Positions 41,530 through 50,900 of a stretch of 64,000 nucleotides of DNA are shown here, one piece after another. Source of the stretch: Bradyrhizobium sp. BRP22 (lineage in GTDB: Bacteria; Pseudomonadota; Alphaproteobacteria; Rhizobiales; Xanthobacteraceae); NCBI RefSeq assembly GCF_020194175.1, contig NZ_JADYVX010000002.1, forward strand, positions 62,001 to 126,000. The letters are read 5' to 3'. The stretch's first letter is position 1. Each line of letters starts with the position of its first letter. The notes below the pieces were generated by a model, which was not told the DNA's origin, searched no databases, and saw only the letters and a list, made by a program, of their open reading frames with translations. The position numbers and the translations under genes are program-made.

Positions 41530-43211
41530 CAGCGTGTCTCGATGTGAAATTGCTCGAACAGGCTGCGCAGCCGCAGCGGCTCGATCTCGCCGTCGGACAA
41601 CACCAGCGTGACCGAGTAATCTGCGGGATCGACCTTCCAGCCCAGCACGCTGACGGACGGCCCGCGCTCGCCACGCGGACCTGGCGCCCCCTGATCGCCC
41701 TTCTGTCCCGGCTTGCCAGGCTTGCCGGCGGAGGCGATCAGCTGCCAGCCATCGCCGGGGCATGGCCCGGGATTGTCTTTGCGGGCGATGAAGCTGGAGC
41801 CGTTCAACGCGACGATGTTGAAGGCGCAATAAATCCCGCCATCGCGGTAAGTGCCGACGATTGTCGGCATCACGGCATCGCGGCCATCGCGGCCGGCGGC
41901 AGCCAGACAGATCCAATCCTTGTGCGGCGGCTTCTGCGCCGTGTCTTTCTTCGCTTGCCAGGTGCCGCCATCGCAGAAAACGACGTCGCCTGCATAGGAG
42001 ACGCCATCTTCGGCCCAGGCACGGACCATCGGCAATTCACCGGTCTCGCCCTTGTCACCCTTCTCGCCGCGCTCGCCTTGGACGCCGTCGCGCCCGTCTT
42101 CACCGCGCTCGCCTTGGGGACCTAGTTCGCCTCGCGGACCTATCGGCCCCGGCTCGCCCGCCGCACCGGGTTCGCCCTTTTCGCCGCGCTCGCCTTGGGG
42201 ACCTGGTTCGCCTCGCGGACCTACCGGCCCCGGCTCGCCCGCCGCACCGGGTTCGCCCTTTTCGCCGCGCTCGCCTTGGGGACCTGGTTCGCCTCGCGGA
42301 CCTACCGGCCCCGGCTGGCCCGCCGCACCGGGTTCGCCCTTTTCGCCGCGCTCGCCTTGGGGACCTGGTTCACCTCGCGGACCTACCGGCCCCGACTGGC
42401 CCGCCGCACCGGGTTCGCCCTTTTCGCCGCGCTCGCCTTGGAGACCTGGTTCACCTCGCGGACCTACCGGCCCCGGCTGGCCCGCCGCACCGGGTTCGCC
42501 CTTTTCGCCGCGCTCGCCTTTTTCACCGGGGACACCTTGGGCGCCGCGAGCGCCCTGCTCGCCCGGCTCACCTTGCGGCCCTTGCTCGCCGCTTTCACCT
42601 TGTTCGCCTTTTTCGCCATCTTCGCCTCGCTCTCCTTGTTCGCCCCGTTCTCCGCGTTCACCCTGCGGGCCCTGTTCTCCGCGCTCGCCAGCTTCGCCTG
42701 GCTCGCCGGGCTCACCCTGTTGTCCTGCCGGCCCCGGCTCGCCGCGGGGGCCCGCTGGGCCGGATTTTCCCTCCGGCCCGGTCTCACCCGCCGGCCCCGG
42801 TAAACCCTGCTCCCCGGATTCCCCAACCGCGCCTGGCGGGCCTGCCGGTCCGGGCAAACCCTGCTCCCCTGGGATTCCTGCGGGACCAGGATCGCCTTTT
42901 TCGCCGACGGGCCCGATCGGCCCACGCTCGCCCGGCGCGCCGTCCTTCAGTTCGGCCAGTCGTGTCCTGACCAGCTCAGCCATCTCAGTGCGGAAGGCGG
43001 TGAACTCGGCGCGCAGCTCCGCGATGACAGTCTCGGCTTTCGAGATCGCGGTCTGCGCCTGCGCTTCAATCAGCGCGCGCTCGCGCTGCCATTGCCGCCG
43101 CTCGATGTCGAGCGCATCACCGAGCACCTCGCGCCATGCATCAAGAAGACACTCGGCGGCCGGCGCGGTCGGCGGCTCTAAATAGGTTTCGGACTTCCCG
43201 TTGGATTGCAT
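41529..43211 (-). CDS. Collagen-like head-associated protein
   Basis: A 560-residue protein. Residues about 1-90 form a helical N-terminus; about 92-390 are Gly-X-Y collagen repeats including five 27-residue tandem copies. The C-terminal 165 residues contain two similar modules ([40 protein letters not shown]) resembling small carbohydrate-binding units with Trp residues. The gene lies between portal and connector genes, overlapping the portal 3' end by 71 bp, so it probably decorates or projects from the head or neck. An SD sequence (GAAGGG) lies upstream of the ATG at 43211. Host or surface-sugar adhesion is inferred. Confidence 0.75.
   Translation of the reverse strand: MQSNGKSETYLEPPTAPAAECLLDAWREVLGDALDIERRQWQRERALIEAQAQTAISKAETVIAELRAEFTAFRTEMAELVRTRLAELKDGAPGERGPIGPVGEKGDPGPAGIPGEQGLPGPAGPPGAVGESGEQGLPGPAGETGPEGKSGPAGPRGEPGPAGQQGEPGEPGEAGERGEQGPQGERGERGEQGERGEDGEKGEQGESGEQGPQGEPGEQGARGAQGVPGEKGERGEKGEPGAAGQPGPVGPRGEPGLQGERGEKGEPGAAGQSGPVGPRGEPGPQGERGEKGEPGAAGQPGPVGPRGEPGPQGERGEKGEPGAAGEPGPVGPRGEPGPQGERGEKGEPGAAGEPGPIGPRGELGPQGERGEDGRDGVQGERGEKGDKGETGELPMVRAWAEDGVSYAGDVVFCDGGTWQAKKDTAQKPPHKDWICLAAAGRDGRDAVMPTIVGTYRDGGIYCAFNIVALNGSSFIARKDNPGPCPGDGWQLIASAGKPGKPGQKGDQGAPGPRGERGPSVSVLGWKVDPADYSVTLVLSDGEIEPLRLRSLFEQFHIETR
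42105..42515. repeat. Tandem 81-bp repeats in collagen-like gene
   Basis: About five direct copies with an 81-bp period, each encoding a 27-residue Gly-X-Y unit ([24 protein letters not shown]). Copies differ by a few bases. They can expand or contract by recombination and could change shaft length. Confidence 0.9.
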
Positions 43212-44556
43212 CGCGATTGCCCTTCTCGGGAGACGGCGGCGGCATTGGTTCAGCCGACGGCGGCGCGTTTGGCGACGGCGCCGCGGGGATCGCAGCCGCC
43301 GCCGACAGCGGCACGACTTGTTGCTGGACGCGTGGCTCATCGCCGTAAGGAACGGCATCGAGGCCCTCGCTCTGACGGGCCTCGTTGGGTGCATAGATGC
43401 CGCCCTGTACGCCGCGCGCGAGCGCCTCGATCCGATCCTTCAGCGCCGACCGGAGCAGCGCTTGAGTATCGAATTCGATGTATTCGTCCGGCTGGCCCTT
43501 CAGCGCGAACAGCACGCCGAAGGCTTCCTCGATGTGATTGAGCGCGAAGCCGAGACCGGAGGCGATCCAGCTCTGCATCAAAAGCTCGGTCGACGAGTAA
43601 TTGGTGCCGCCGAGGCCGAGGATCTGCAACGGGATCCGGAACGCCAGCGCGATGTGCTCATTCGACAGCTTGAGGATCTCGGCGGTGGCGGCGTCTTTGC
43701 CGCCGACCGACCACGGCTGCACCTTGAGGCCTGCGGTGAGGATTGGCGTGCCGCCCTGATGCAGCTGCCTGGCCTGGTCGTTCCAGCGGTCGCGCAGCGC
43801 CTGCACCTGGTCCTTGTCGAGCTTCAGATCCGTCGACAACACTGCGCTTGGCCGCGCTTCGTTCAAGTAGAACGCCATCTGTTGCTTGGCGATGGCGGCA
43901 CCGACACCGATGTCGTCATAGGCGGCGACGACCGGTGATTCGCCGACCAGCGGCACCGGAAACCGATGGTGCACCGTGTGCAGCCGGATGTGCAGCACGT
44001 CGCGCGCCGGCACCAGCAGCGCGGTCTCGCCGAGCTTTTGCTGGATCACGTCGTTGCCGTAGAGCTGATAAAAGATTTCGCCGTTGTCCGCCAATCGCGG
44101 ATGCGACAGCGTCGAATTCATCAAATGCAGCTCGTCGATCTCGTAACGGTCGTTGCGCAATCCGAGCGCATAGGTATTGCCGTCGAGATACAGCGAACGG
44201 GTCGCGTTCAGCAGGAAGTCGGAAATCGATTGGTATTCGTTGGGATGGCGCAACAGGCGGGAGACAGCCGAGTTTTTCACCCGCTCCCGTCCGCCCTTGC
44301 TATTCAGCCGCCAGTGATCGCCGGGGCACATCGCCACCGTTTGCGAGTAGGCCGAGACGCACGCCTCGACCATCGCTGATTGGGTCGATGGCCCGACGAC
44401 ATTGTAGCCATTCTGCCACCAGTTGATGCTATCGCCGACGCCGGCAGGCAACCACCCGCCGGTCACCGGCAAATACCAGGGTCCGGGGCGATACTCGCCC
44501 TCGGCCTTGCCAATCAGGCGACCAGCTGCCCGTGACAGCCAACCACGCACCGTCAT
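43141..44556 (-). CDS. Portal protein (HK97 family)
   Basis: A 471-residue portal protein. [21 protein letters not shown] near residues 49-69, [14 protein letters not shown] near 101, [11 protein letters not shown] near 135 and [19 protein letters not shown] near 305 follow the HK97 portal pattern. Twelve copies form the DNA entry channel. The C-terminal 60 residues are Pro/Ala-rich. Unusually the gene lies downstream of the capsid gene rather than before it. Its start overlaps the previous gene by 4 bp. Confidence 0.92.
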   Translation of the reverse strand: MTVRGWLSRAAGRLIGKAEGEYRPGPWYLPVTGGWLPAGVGDSINWWQNGYNVVGPSTQSAMVEACVSAYSQTVAMCPGDHWRLNSKGGRERVKNSAVSRLLRHPNEYQSISDFLLNATRSLYLDGNTYALGLRNDRYEIDELHLMNSTLSHPRLADNGEIFYQLYGNDVIQQKLGETALLVPARDVLHIRLHTVHHRFPVPLVGESPVVAAYDDIGVGAAIAKQQMAFYLNEARPSAVLSTDLKLDKDQVQALRDRWNDQARQLHQGGTPILTAGLKVQPWSVGGKDAATAEILKLSNEHIALAFRIPLQILGLGGTNYSSTELLMQSWIASGLGFALNHIEEAFGVLFALKGQPDEYIEFDTQALLRSALKDRIEALARGVQGGIYAPNEARQSEGLDAVPYGDEPRVQQQVVPLSAAAAIPAAPSPNAPPSAEPMPPPSPEKGNRDAIQREVRNLFRAADRAGRRVSS

Positions 44557-44858
44557 TCGTGACTTGGCGAGGAGGCCCTGGTGCTATAGCTGCTGCGCTG
44601 CGCCGATCTGTCCGCCTCCACCTGACGCTTCTGATGGTCCGCGGATTTGCGCGCCGCACCAGGCTGATGTGGATCAGGGCCGCTTCCATCATCCTCGTGC
44701 TCGCCGACATAGACGCCGAGCCGCACCAGGTCGTTCTCCTCCTGGGTCGGTGTCGGCTTGGCTTTGGCCTTGCGCTCACTCTCCTTGTCGCGGGCCTCGC
44801 GCGCTTCGGCGAGTTTCTTCTTGGCCGCTTCCCTCTGCTCGTTGGCTTGATCGGTCAT
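44553..44858 (-). CDS. Small charged protein between TIG protein and portal
   Basis: A 101-residue, highly charged, Lys/Glu/Ala-rich helical protein (MTDQANEQREAAKKKLAEA and on). It overlaps both neighbours by 4 bp, so it is translationally coupled. The composition suits a scaffold-like or stabilising role in the head, but this is inference. Confidence 0.6.
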   Translation of the reverse strand: MTDQANEQREAAKKKLAEAREARDKESERKAKAKPTPTQEENDLVRLGVYVGEHEDDGSGPDPHQPGAARKSADHQKRQVEADRSAQRSSYSTRASSPSHE

Positions 44859-45355
44859 CGTTTGGTCTCCTCTGGTTGCACGGCCGTAAACGTGAATTTC
44901 TGAGTGGTGCTGTCGCCTTTCAGGCCGCGCACCAGCACATCGTAAGTCGCGGCAACATCGCCAGTAACCGAGCACGTCGCTTCGCTCGAGGACACCACCG
45001 TCGTCGCGCACTCGCTGCCGTTGAAGACGATCTTGCAGTCCGGCCCAAAATTCGCGCCGGTCGCCGTCAAGGTTAGCGTTGCCGGCGCCACGGCTGTGGT
45101 TGGATTGATGCTTGCCAACGTCGGCGGTGGAAGCTCAGGCGGACTCGGCTCGGTCGGATCCGGAGAGCTGGGGTCGATCGGGCTGCCGTCATAAGTTTTT
45201 TCCAAAGGGATACGGATCACGACAGCCATGTCGTTTTCGAACTGCGTCGGAGTCGGTTGAACGTCCGATGCATCAAGGGCAGCTTCGAGCATCAGGCGCC
45301 TCAGCTTTCGGTCCTCGGCCAGTTGCTGCCGCGCTTCTTCTTCAATGCGGTCCAT
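44855..45355 (-). CDS. IPT/TIG-domain head protein
   Basis: A 166-residue protein. Residues about 1-75 are charged and linker-like; residues about 80-155 (SINPTTAVAPATLTLTATG, FNGSECATTVVSS, TYDVLVRG) form an IPT/TIG Ig-like domain. Such domains decorate phage capsids and can bind surface glycans. It directly follows the protease/capsid gene and its terminator. Confidence 0.75.
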   Translation of the reverse strand: MDRIEEEARQQLAEDRKLRRLMLEAALDASDVQPTPTQFENDMAVVIRIPLEKTYDGSPIDPSSPDPTEPSPPELPPPTLASINPTTAVAPATLTLTATGANFGPDCKIVFNGSECATTVVSSSEATCSVTGDVAATYDVLVRGLKGDSTTQKFTFTAVQPEETKR

Positions 45356-45369
45356 TGTTCACATCCCTC

Positions 45370-45400
45370 AAAAACAAAAGGGCCGCACACGTTGCGGCCC
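45370..45400 (-). terminator. Leftward intrinsic terminator after capsid gene
   Basis: On the minus strand GGGCCGCA pairs with TGCGGCCC around a 5-base loop, followed by TTTTGTTTTT. It lies about 10 bp beyond the major capsid gene stop and probably sets a high capsid-to-downstream ratio. Confidence 0.88.
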
Positions 45401-45410
45401 CTTGTGTCGT

Positions 45411-47660
45411 CTACCAGGTCACGCCCTGCACCCAGGCCACAACACCGCTCCGGCGCAGCGTCCAGTTGATCGGCAGGATCAGCCGCAGTGCGAGGCTGTC
45501 GGTCTGCCACATCGACTTGACTGGAGCGGCCACCACTGGAGGCGTGCCAGCCGTGCCGATATCGGCCGGCGTGGTGTCCTCCATGTGCAAGGTCGCCTGA
45601 TCCGAGATCTCGAACCGCGGGCCTTCACCGCCGACCGAGCAGAAGTCCGCCGCATCGACCGCGATCACCGTGCCAAGCGGCACCGTGCCGGAATCGATGA
45701 TCGGCCAACCCTGTAGGTTGCCGGCCGCGATCTGGGCCTGGAACGGGAAGGCGCCGACGCCCGGAGCCGCAGTAAGACCGGCGCTCATCACCTGCTGCGG
45801 GTTCATCAACCAGGCCGGCTTACGCACATTGCCCATCGTCGCACTGAGCAAGGCGCCGCTGACCTGCTTGATGTCGCCAACCAGCGCATTGAAGCCGCCG
45901 CCAGCGGTCGCCGGCAAAGCCGCCACACCGTTGAGGATTCCCGCCGGCCGGATCGTGGTCGCCGGGTTGGTGTCGAGCAACACGCTGTCGAGCGAGACCG
46001 CGGTGTCTTCCTGGATCGCGTTGCGCAGCAGCCCTTCGATCGCAGGCACGCTGTGCTCATCGATCTCCCGGGTCCAGGTGGTGATCACCGCCATCTTCTT
46101 CGGCGTCAGGGTCGCCGCCGTGAACGCCGCCTGGCGCACCGGAATCGGCAGGCCTTCACCGACGAAGGAGCCGGCAACCGTCGGCGTCCGGCTCCGGGTC
46201 GGAATGATGATCCGGCCATTACGACCGAACGTCAGGCCGAGCCCCATGCCCGCCAACCGCGGATAGATCGCCTTGGCCTGCAGCAGCTCCATGAAGTCGG
46301 CGTTGATCTGCCCCACCAGCTCCGCCGCCCAGCCGGTGACCGTGGTCTTGGCCGGCGCGGTGGCAGCCCTGGTCGCCCATTCCAGCACCGCCCTGGTCAT
46401 CTCGTCTTCGCCATAGATCGAGCGGCGAACTTGCTCGAGCGGTTCATGGCGCAAATGCGAGAACAACTGCACGGTACCCGCACGAACCAACAGATCGAGC
46501 GGATCCAGTTTCTTTTTCGGCATGTTGAACGGCCGCTGCTGCGACCGATCTTCGCCATTGCTGCGCGTCACGTTATTATGGATGACGGTGCGGCCACCAT
46601 CATTGCTGGTCAGGGCCAGATTCCGTTCGGACGCCCGCAGCTGTTCAAGGCTGCGCTCTTCCTGCGTGATCCTGGCGTTGAGATCCCTGGCGATCTCGAG
46701 CTGCTCGTCGCTGACGTTTTCATCGTCGACGCTGGCGAAATGCTCCGTCAGCTTGTCGCGGAGATCGACCAGGCGACTTTCCGCAGCGGTAATGCGTTGG
46801 CTAAACTGTTGAGCAAGGGACATCGTCGTGCCCTTTCCATCACTCCCGTATGACCGATTGGCTTGCCCGCCGTTGAGCCCGCGCCGCTCGATGCCGTCTC
46901 TGGTGCCTTGCCCGGCGAAAACGAGATCGATGGTTGCGGGAGAAATTTTCAGTGACTTGGCCACCGCCAATGCGTTGGGGTTGGCCGGCACGGCGACCAG
47001 CGAGGTCTCCACCAGTTCGCTCTTGGTGAAGATGCTGCCGCCGAATCCTTGTTCGTCTTTTTCGTTGCGCGATCGACGCTGCATCGGCCGGAAGCCGACG
47101 CTGACCGCGCAGAGGATGCCCGCACGGACCAACCTGATGATTTCATCGATCCTGGGCGAGGTACCTTCCGGCGCCAGCTCAAGGTGGCCGCGCAGCGCCT
47201 TGCCCTCGACGCGCAGGTTCTTCCATTTGCCGATCGGAAAATCGCTTTTGTGGTTGAACAGCGCGATCGGATTGCGCTTGAAGTTCTCAAGATCCCAGCC
47301 GTCCGACAGGATGATGTCGTCCATGCGGTCCGGCGTTTCATCAGACAGCACGAAGTCCATGCCGTTGACGGTCTCGGCGTGGGTCTTGTGCACGACGCCT
47401 TTCGCCGCGCGGTTCTCCCAGAGGAGCTGGCATTCTTCTTGATCGCCAATTTCTTCGAGACAATCGGACATGAACTCGCTCCGATTGTCGTAGTCCTCGG
47501 GGTCGACCTGCTTGGCGGTCTTGTTCTCGCGCCAAATGTTCAGGCAGGCGGCGACGGCCTGCTCCTGCGGTCGCTTGTCGGCGCCCTCGCCGATCATCTC
47601 GGGAACGCACCTGGACATGAACTCGCTCTGGCTTTCGCCCTGGTGCGGTGAAATCGGCAT
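45411..47660 (-). CDS. Prohead protease-major capsid protein fusion
   Basis: A 749-residue fusion. Residues about 95-245 are an HK97-type prohead protease, with candidate catalytic His137 (LFNHKSD) and Ser220 (VETSLVAVP). Residues about 285-345 are a coiled scaffold segment. Residues about 395-749 are the HK97-fold major capsid protein (SFVGEGLPIPVRQAAF; KKMAVITTWTRE; WLMNPQQVM). The N-terminus holds two copies of a short SEFMS-R/D-C motif (residues 12-18 and 61-67). Fusing protease, scaffold and capsid ensures equal amounts, so self-cleavage must release the shell protein. Confidence 0.9.
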   Translation of the reverse strand: MPISPHQGESQSEFMSRCVPEMIGEGADKRPQEQAVAACLNIWRENKTAKQVDPEDYDNRSEFMSDCLEEIGDQEECQLLWENRAAKGVVHKTHAETVNGMDFVLSDETPDRMDDIILSDGWDLENFKRNPIALFNHKSDFPIGKWKNLRVEGKALRGHLELAPEGTSPRIDEIIRLVRAGILCAVSVGFRPMQRRSRNEKDEQGFGGSIFTKSELVETSLVAVPANPNALAVAKSLKISPATIDLVFAGQGTRDGIERRGLNGGQANRSYGSDGKGTTMSLAQQFSQRITAAESRLVDLRDKLTEHFASVDDENVSDEQLEIARDLNARITQEERSLEQLRASERNLALTSNDGGRTVIHNNVTRSNGEDRSQQRPFNMPKKKLDPLDLLVRAGTVQLFSHLRHEPLEQVRRSIYGEDEMTRAVLEWATRAATAPAKTTVTGWAAELVGQINADFMELLQAKAIYPRLAGMGLGLTFGRNGRIIIPTRSRTPTVAGSFVGEGLPIPVRQAAFTAATLTPKKMAVITTWTREIDEHSVPAIEGLLRNAIQEDTAVSLDSVLLDTNPATTIRPAGILNGVAALPATAGGGFNALVGDIKQVSGALLSATMGNVRKPAWLMNPQQVMSAGLTAAPGVGAFPFQAQIAAGNLQGWPIIDSGTVPLGTVIAVDAADFCSVGGEGPRFEISDQATLHMEDTTPADIGTAGTPPVVAAPVKSMWQTDSLALRLILPINWTLRRSGVVAWVQGVTW

Positions 47661-47724
47661 AGCTCCGCCTCCCGCCGGAGCCAGAGACTCCGGACGTTGG
47701 AAATTCCGCTAAAATTTCAGACAG

Positions 47725-47946
47725 TCAGCGCGCGAGAAATTTTCGCTTGAGGTCTTTGAAGCGCTTGGCGCGCTTCGCCTTCTTGCCCCTAGCCTGATGC
47801 TCCGCGGCCCAGCGCGCGTGGTGCTTGTCGCGGATTTTGTCGAACCGTTCCGGGTAGCGTTCCTTGGGATCGAGCCAATGCGGCAGGTGCTGCTGCAGCT
47901 CCATCAGCACGATGTCGATCTTGTAGGACTCGGGCTTGTTGGCCAT
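47725..47946 (-). CDS. Small basic phage protein
   Basis: A 73-residue, Lys/Arg-rich protein (MANKPESYKIDIVLMELQQ and on, ending KRFKDLKRKFLAR). It lies between the cargo protein and the protease/capsid gene. It may bind nucleic acid or the shell interior. Family not recognised. Confidence 0.6.
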   Translation of the reverse strand: MANKPESYKIDIVLMELQQHLPHWLDPKERYPERFDKIRDKHHARWAAEHQARGKKAKRAKRFKDLKRKFLAR

Positions 47947-47948
47947 CG

Positions 47949-50900
47949 CTATGCTGCCAGCGGTACTTTGTGGAAGTCTGGTGCCGTGCCTCGCCAGGCA
48001 TCCCAGCCCTTCCAGGCGGTGCCGGCAACCACCACCTCGCGCTCGCTATGGACGTTGATGCCATAGGCCGGCACCGACAGCGCCGCGGTACGCGGCACTT
48101 CAATCCGCAGCACGATCCGGTTGGCGTCGGCGCCCCAACCGTTGGAGACGCCGGCATTGAGCGAGGTCGAGGCGGCCCCGTTGCGCACCACCTCCAGCGT
48201 CGGCATCAAGGTGTGGCCCTCGATCTTGCGGCCGGCCGGCAGATGCTTGAACCGCTTCGCGATCACCTCGGGTGGCAACCTGATGCCACGATAGAGCTGC
48301 AGGGTTTTGATGCCGCCCTTATCAAGCAAGTATTGCGTCACTTCCCATTTCGCGCGCACATAGGCCTTGACGCCGGCATAGCCGCCGATGTTCGGATAGT
48401 ACTGATCGGCGTAGCGCTTCATCGCATCGGGGTTGATCTCGGTCGCGGTCTTGGCATTGAGCCGGCCCTCCAATTCTTCGGCGGTCGCGACCTGCAGCAG
48501 CATGCCGTTTTTGGAGGTGGAGCTGCTCTTCCAGGCGCCCCACAGTTGACTGTCGATATTGGCGAGCGCCTGGCGGCTCGGCACCGGCAGCTTGCGATCC
48601 TCCAGCACCTGCACGGCACGCTCGGCGGAGAGATAACGCGCCAGGGCCTGGGTGCGCTGATATTGCTCGGCGCTGGCGTTCTGCTGCAGCGGATCGAACT
48701 TGCTCGGCAGCGCCTCGACCACCAGCTCCTGCGGCGCCGCTGCGGTGTCGGCCGCTTCCTGGTATTTTTCGAGGATGTTGGTGTTGCTCTCGAGCCAGGC
48801 GAACTTTTCCGAATCGCTCATCATGCTCCAGGATTCGCCGAGGTACTCGTCAACGCTCTCGCCGAGGTAATCCGGCGGATCCATCTTGCCAGCCTGATCG
48901 TCGCCCTGCTTGTTGAAGGCGTCCTCGAGCGCCTTCTCGATCTCCTCGCGCATACCTGCGGTCAAATAGTCGGCTGGCTCCTGTGGCTCGATGCCAGGCA
49001 GGGTCGGCTGGTTCGGATCGTAGCCGGCCGGCGCCGTCAGCTTGTCGTCGTCCCAGGAAAATTCCGGATCGTTGGTACCGCCACCGCCATAGGCTTCGTA
49101 ATCGATCGTCAGCGCGTCCATGATCTGCTGATCGGTGAACGGAAAATCCGGCAAGCCATCGGCCTTGCGGTCGTTGCGCAGATCGTCGAGCGTTTCGCTG
49201 ACCCAGTCGGTGGTGGTGCCGTCGTTGAAATCGGCCGCGACCATCACCCTGGCATCGTCGGGCGCGCTTTCGCTGTACCAATTGTCGGTTTCGCTCTGCA
49301 GATAGTCGTCATGATTTTTGTTCTTGTATTCGCTCTCGGCTTCCGTTTGGTCGTCACCGGAAAGCGAGTCCCATTCTTCCGGGACGTAGGGCGCTTCTTC
49401 CTCGTCTTCATCCGGCTCGGTGACGGTGGATTCGCCAACCGCGTCGGTCGCCAGCGCTTCCAGCTCGGGCCGTGCCGCCTGGTATTCGCGCTCCAGCTCC
49501 TTGGCGATCTCCTGATTCCATTTGTCGCCGCCGACGTTGACGACTTCGGGGTCGGCCTGGACCGCGGCGGCTTCACCGCCACTGCCGCTGCTACCGCCAC
49601 CACCGCTTGAGGTGAACTGACCGCCGGTCGGAGTGCCGGCGGGATCGCGCGGGTGCTGGCTTTCGTCCCACTTCTGCCGCAGCTGTTGCCAGCGGCTGGC
49701 GCGCTCGGCCCGCGCTACTTCTTCAGCTGCAGCTCGCCGTCGCGCATCTCGAACAGCGTCCAGTCTTGCAATTCTTTCGGCAATTCCATTTCCAGCTCCG
49801 CCGTCCATTCCGGCAGCGGCTTGCCCCAGGCCATCTCGATGTAGCTCTCCCGCGTCACCGAGACGCCGGCCTTCTTCATCATGTCGATAATGTCGTTCAT
49901 GCTTCTTAAGTCCAGCTAGCTCTGCAATGGTTTGCTGCGTCGCCTCGAGAGTCTGCTTCGGGTTGCCGTGATAGGTCCGCCAGGCGTCCTCGATGGCACC
50001 AATCTGCTTCTTGGAAAGATTGCCGAAGGCCTCGCGTTTTACCACCCACACCGCCGATTGCAATTGACGCGGCTGAATCCCAAGCTCCTTGGCAGCCTCG
50101 CGGTAGGCCTCCGCATAGACCGGATAGAGCCCGCTTAAACCGGTCTTGACCGAGGCACCGGCGGCTTCCCAGCCGTCCGGTTTGTCGGCCTTGTCGGGCG
50201 CGAGGCCGAAATTGTGCAGCACCGGCACCGTCTTGTTGCTGAGCGAGCGCAGCAGTGCGGCGCCGACCGCGTGGGTGTCGATGGTGACGTCACCGTTGGC
50301 GGAATGCGGATCCAGAATGTTGTTGTAGAACGACCGCACCTTGTGCGCAGTCCCCATCGCCGCCGAGATGGTCGCGGTATCACCGTTGGCCTCCAGCGCC
50401 TTCACCGCGTTGGTGATCGAGGCCAGCGACTGCCACACCACCTTGGCCGGCGAGCCGTGCTTGTTGCGCGCAATAGCGCCGAGGGCGCCGTTCGGCAGCA
50501 CGGTGCGGTAGTCGGTCGAATTGTGGGTCTCGTCGTAGGTCCGGATCCAGAGCGCCTTCTCGGCCGGGCTCTCCAGTTCGCCGAGGGTCTTGCCGCGCAC
50601 CAGGTCGACCACGGCCTGGTTCTTATCCGACCACAGCGCCTTGGCCTTGGCGTCCATTGCATCGTCCCAGCGGTGACCCTGCTGGGTCTTGTAGGTCTTC
50701 ATCAGCATGTCCGCGATGTGGACATTCTGATCCCAGTCCTTGGTCGGCGACAGCGCGGCGTAGACCGCGGCGACGCTGGCGTCGTTGAAGCCCCACAGCT
50801 TGGCGCGATCGTCGACCAGCGCGCGGGCGCCGTCGTACCAGACCTGGGTGTGCGGATCGGCGAAGCTGTAGAGAAATTTCAGGTTCGCCTTCATATGGTC

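Noticed and set aside
41861..42970. Plus-strand repeats at the collagen region, resembling a CRISPR or a Pro/Arg-rich repeat gene
   Set aside because: The repeats are direct and contiguous with an 81-bp period and no spacers. They encode Gly-X-Y on the minus strand, so this is not CRISPR; the plus-strand protein is an artefact.
47970..49610. 546-residue plus-strand frame opposite the cargo gene
   Set aside because: The opposite strand carries recognisable ADP-ribosyltransferase motifs; the plus frame is rich in Gly, Arg and Val and has no domain.
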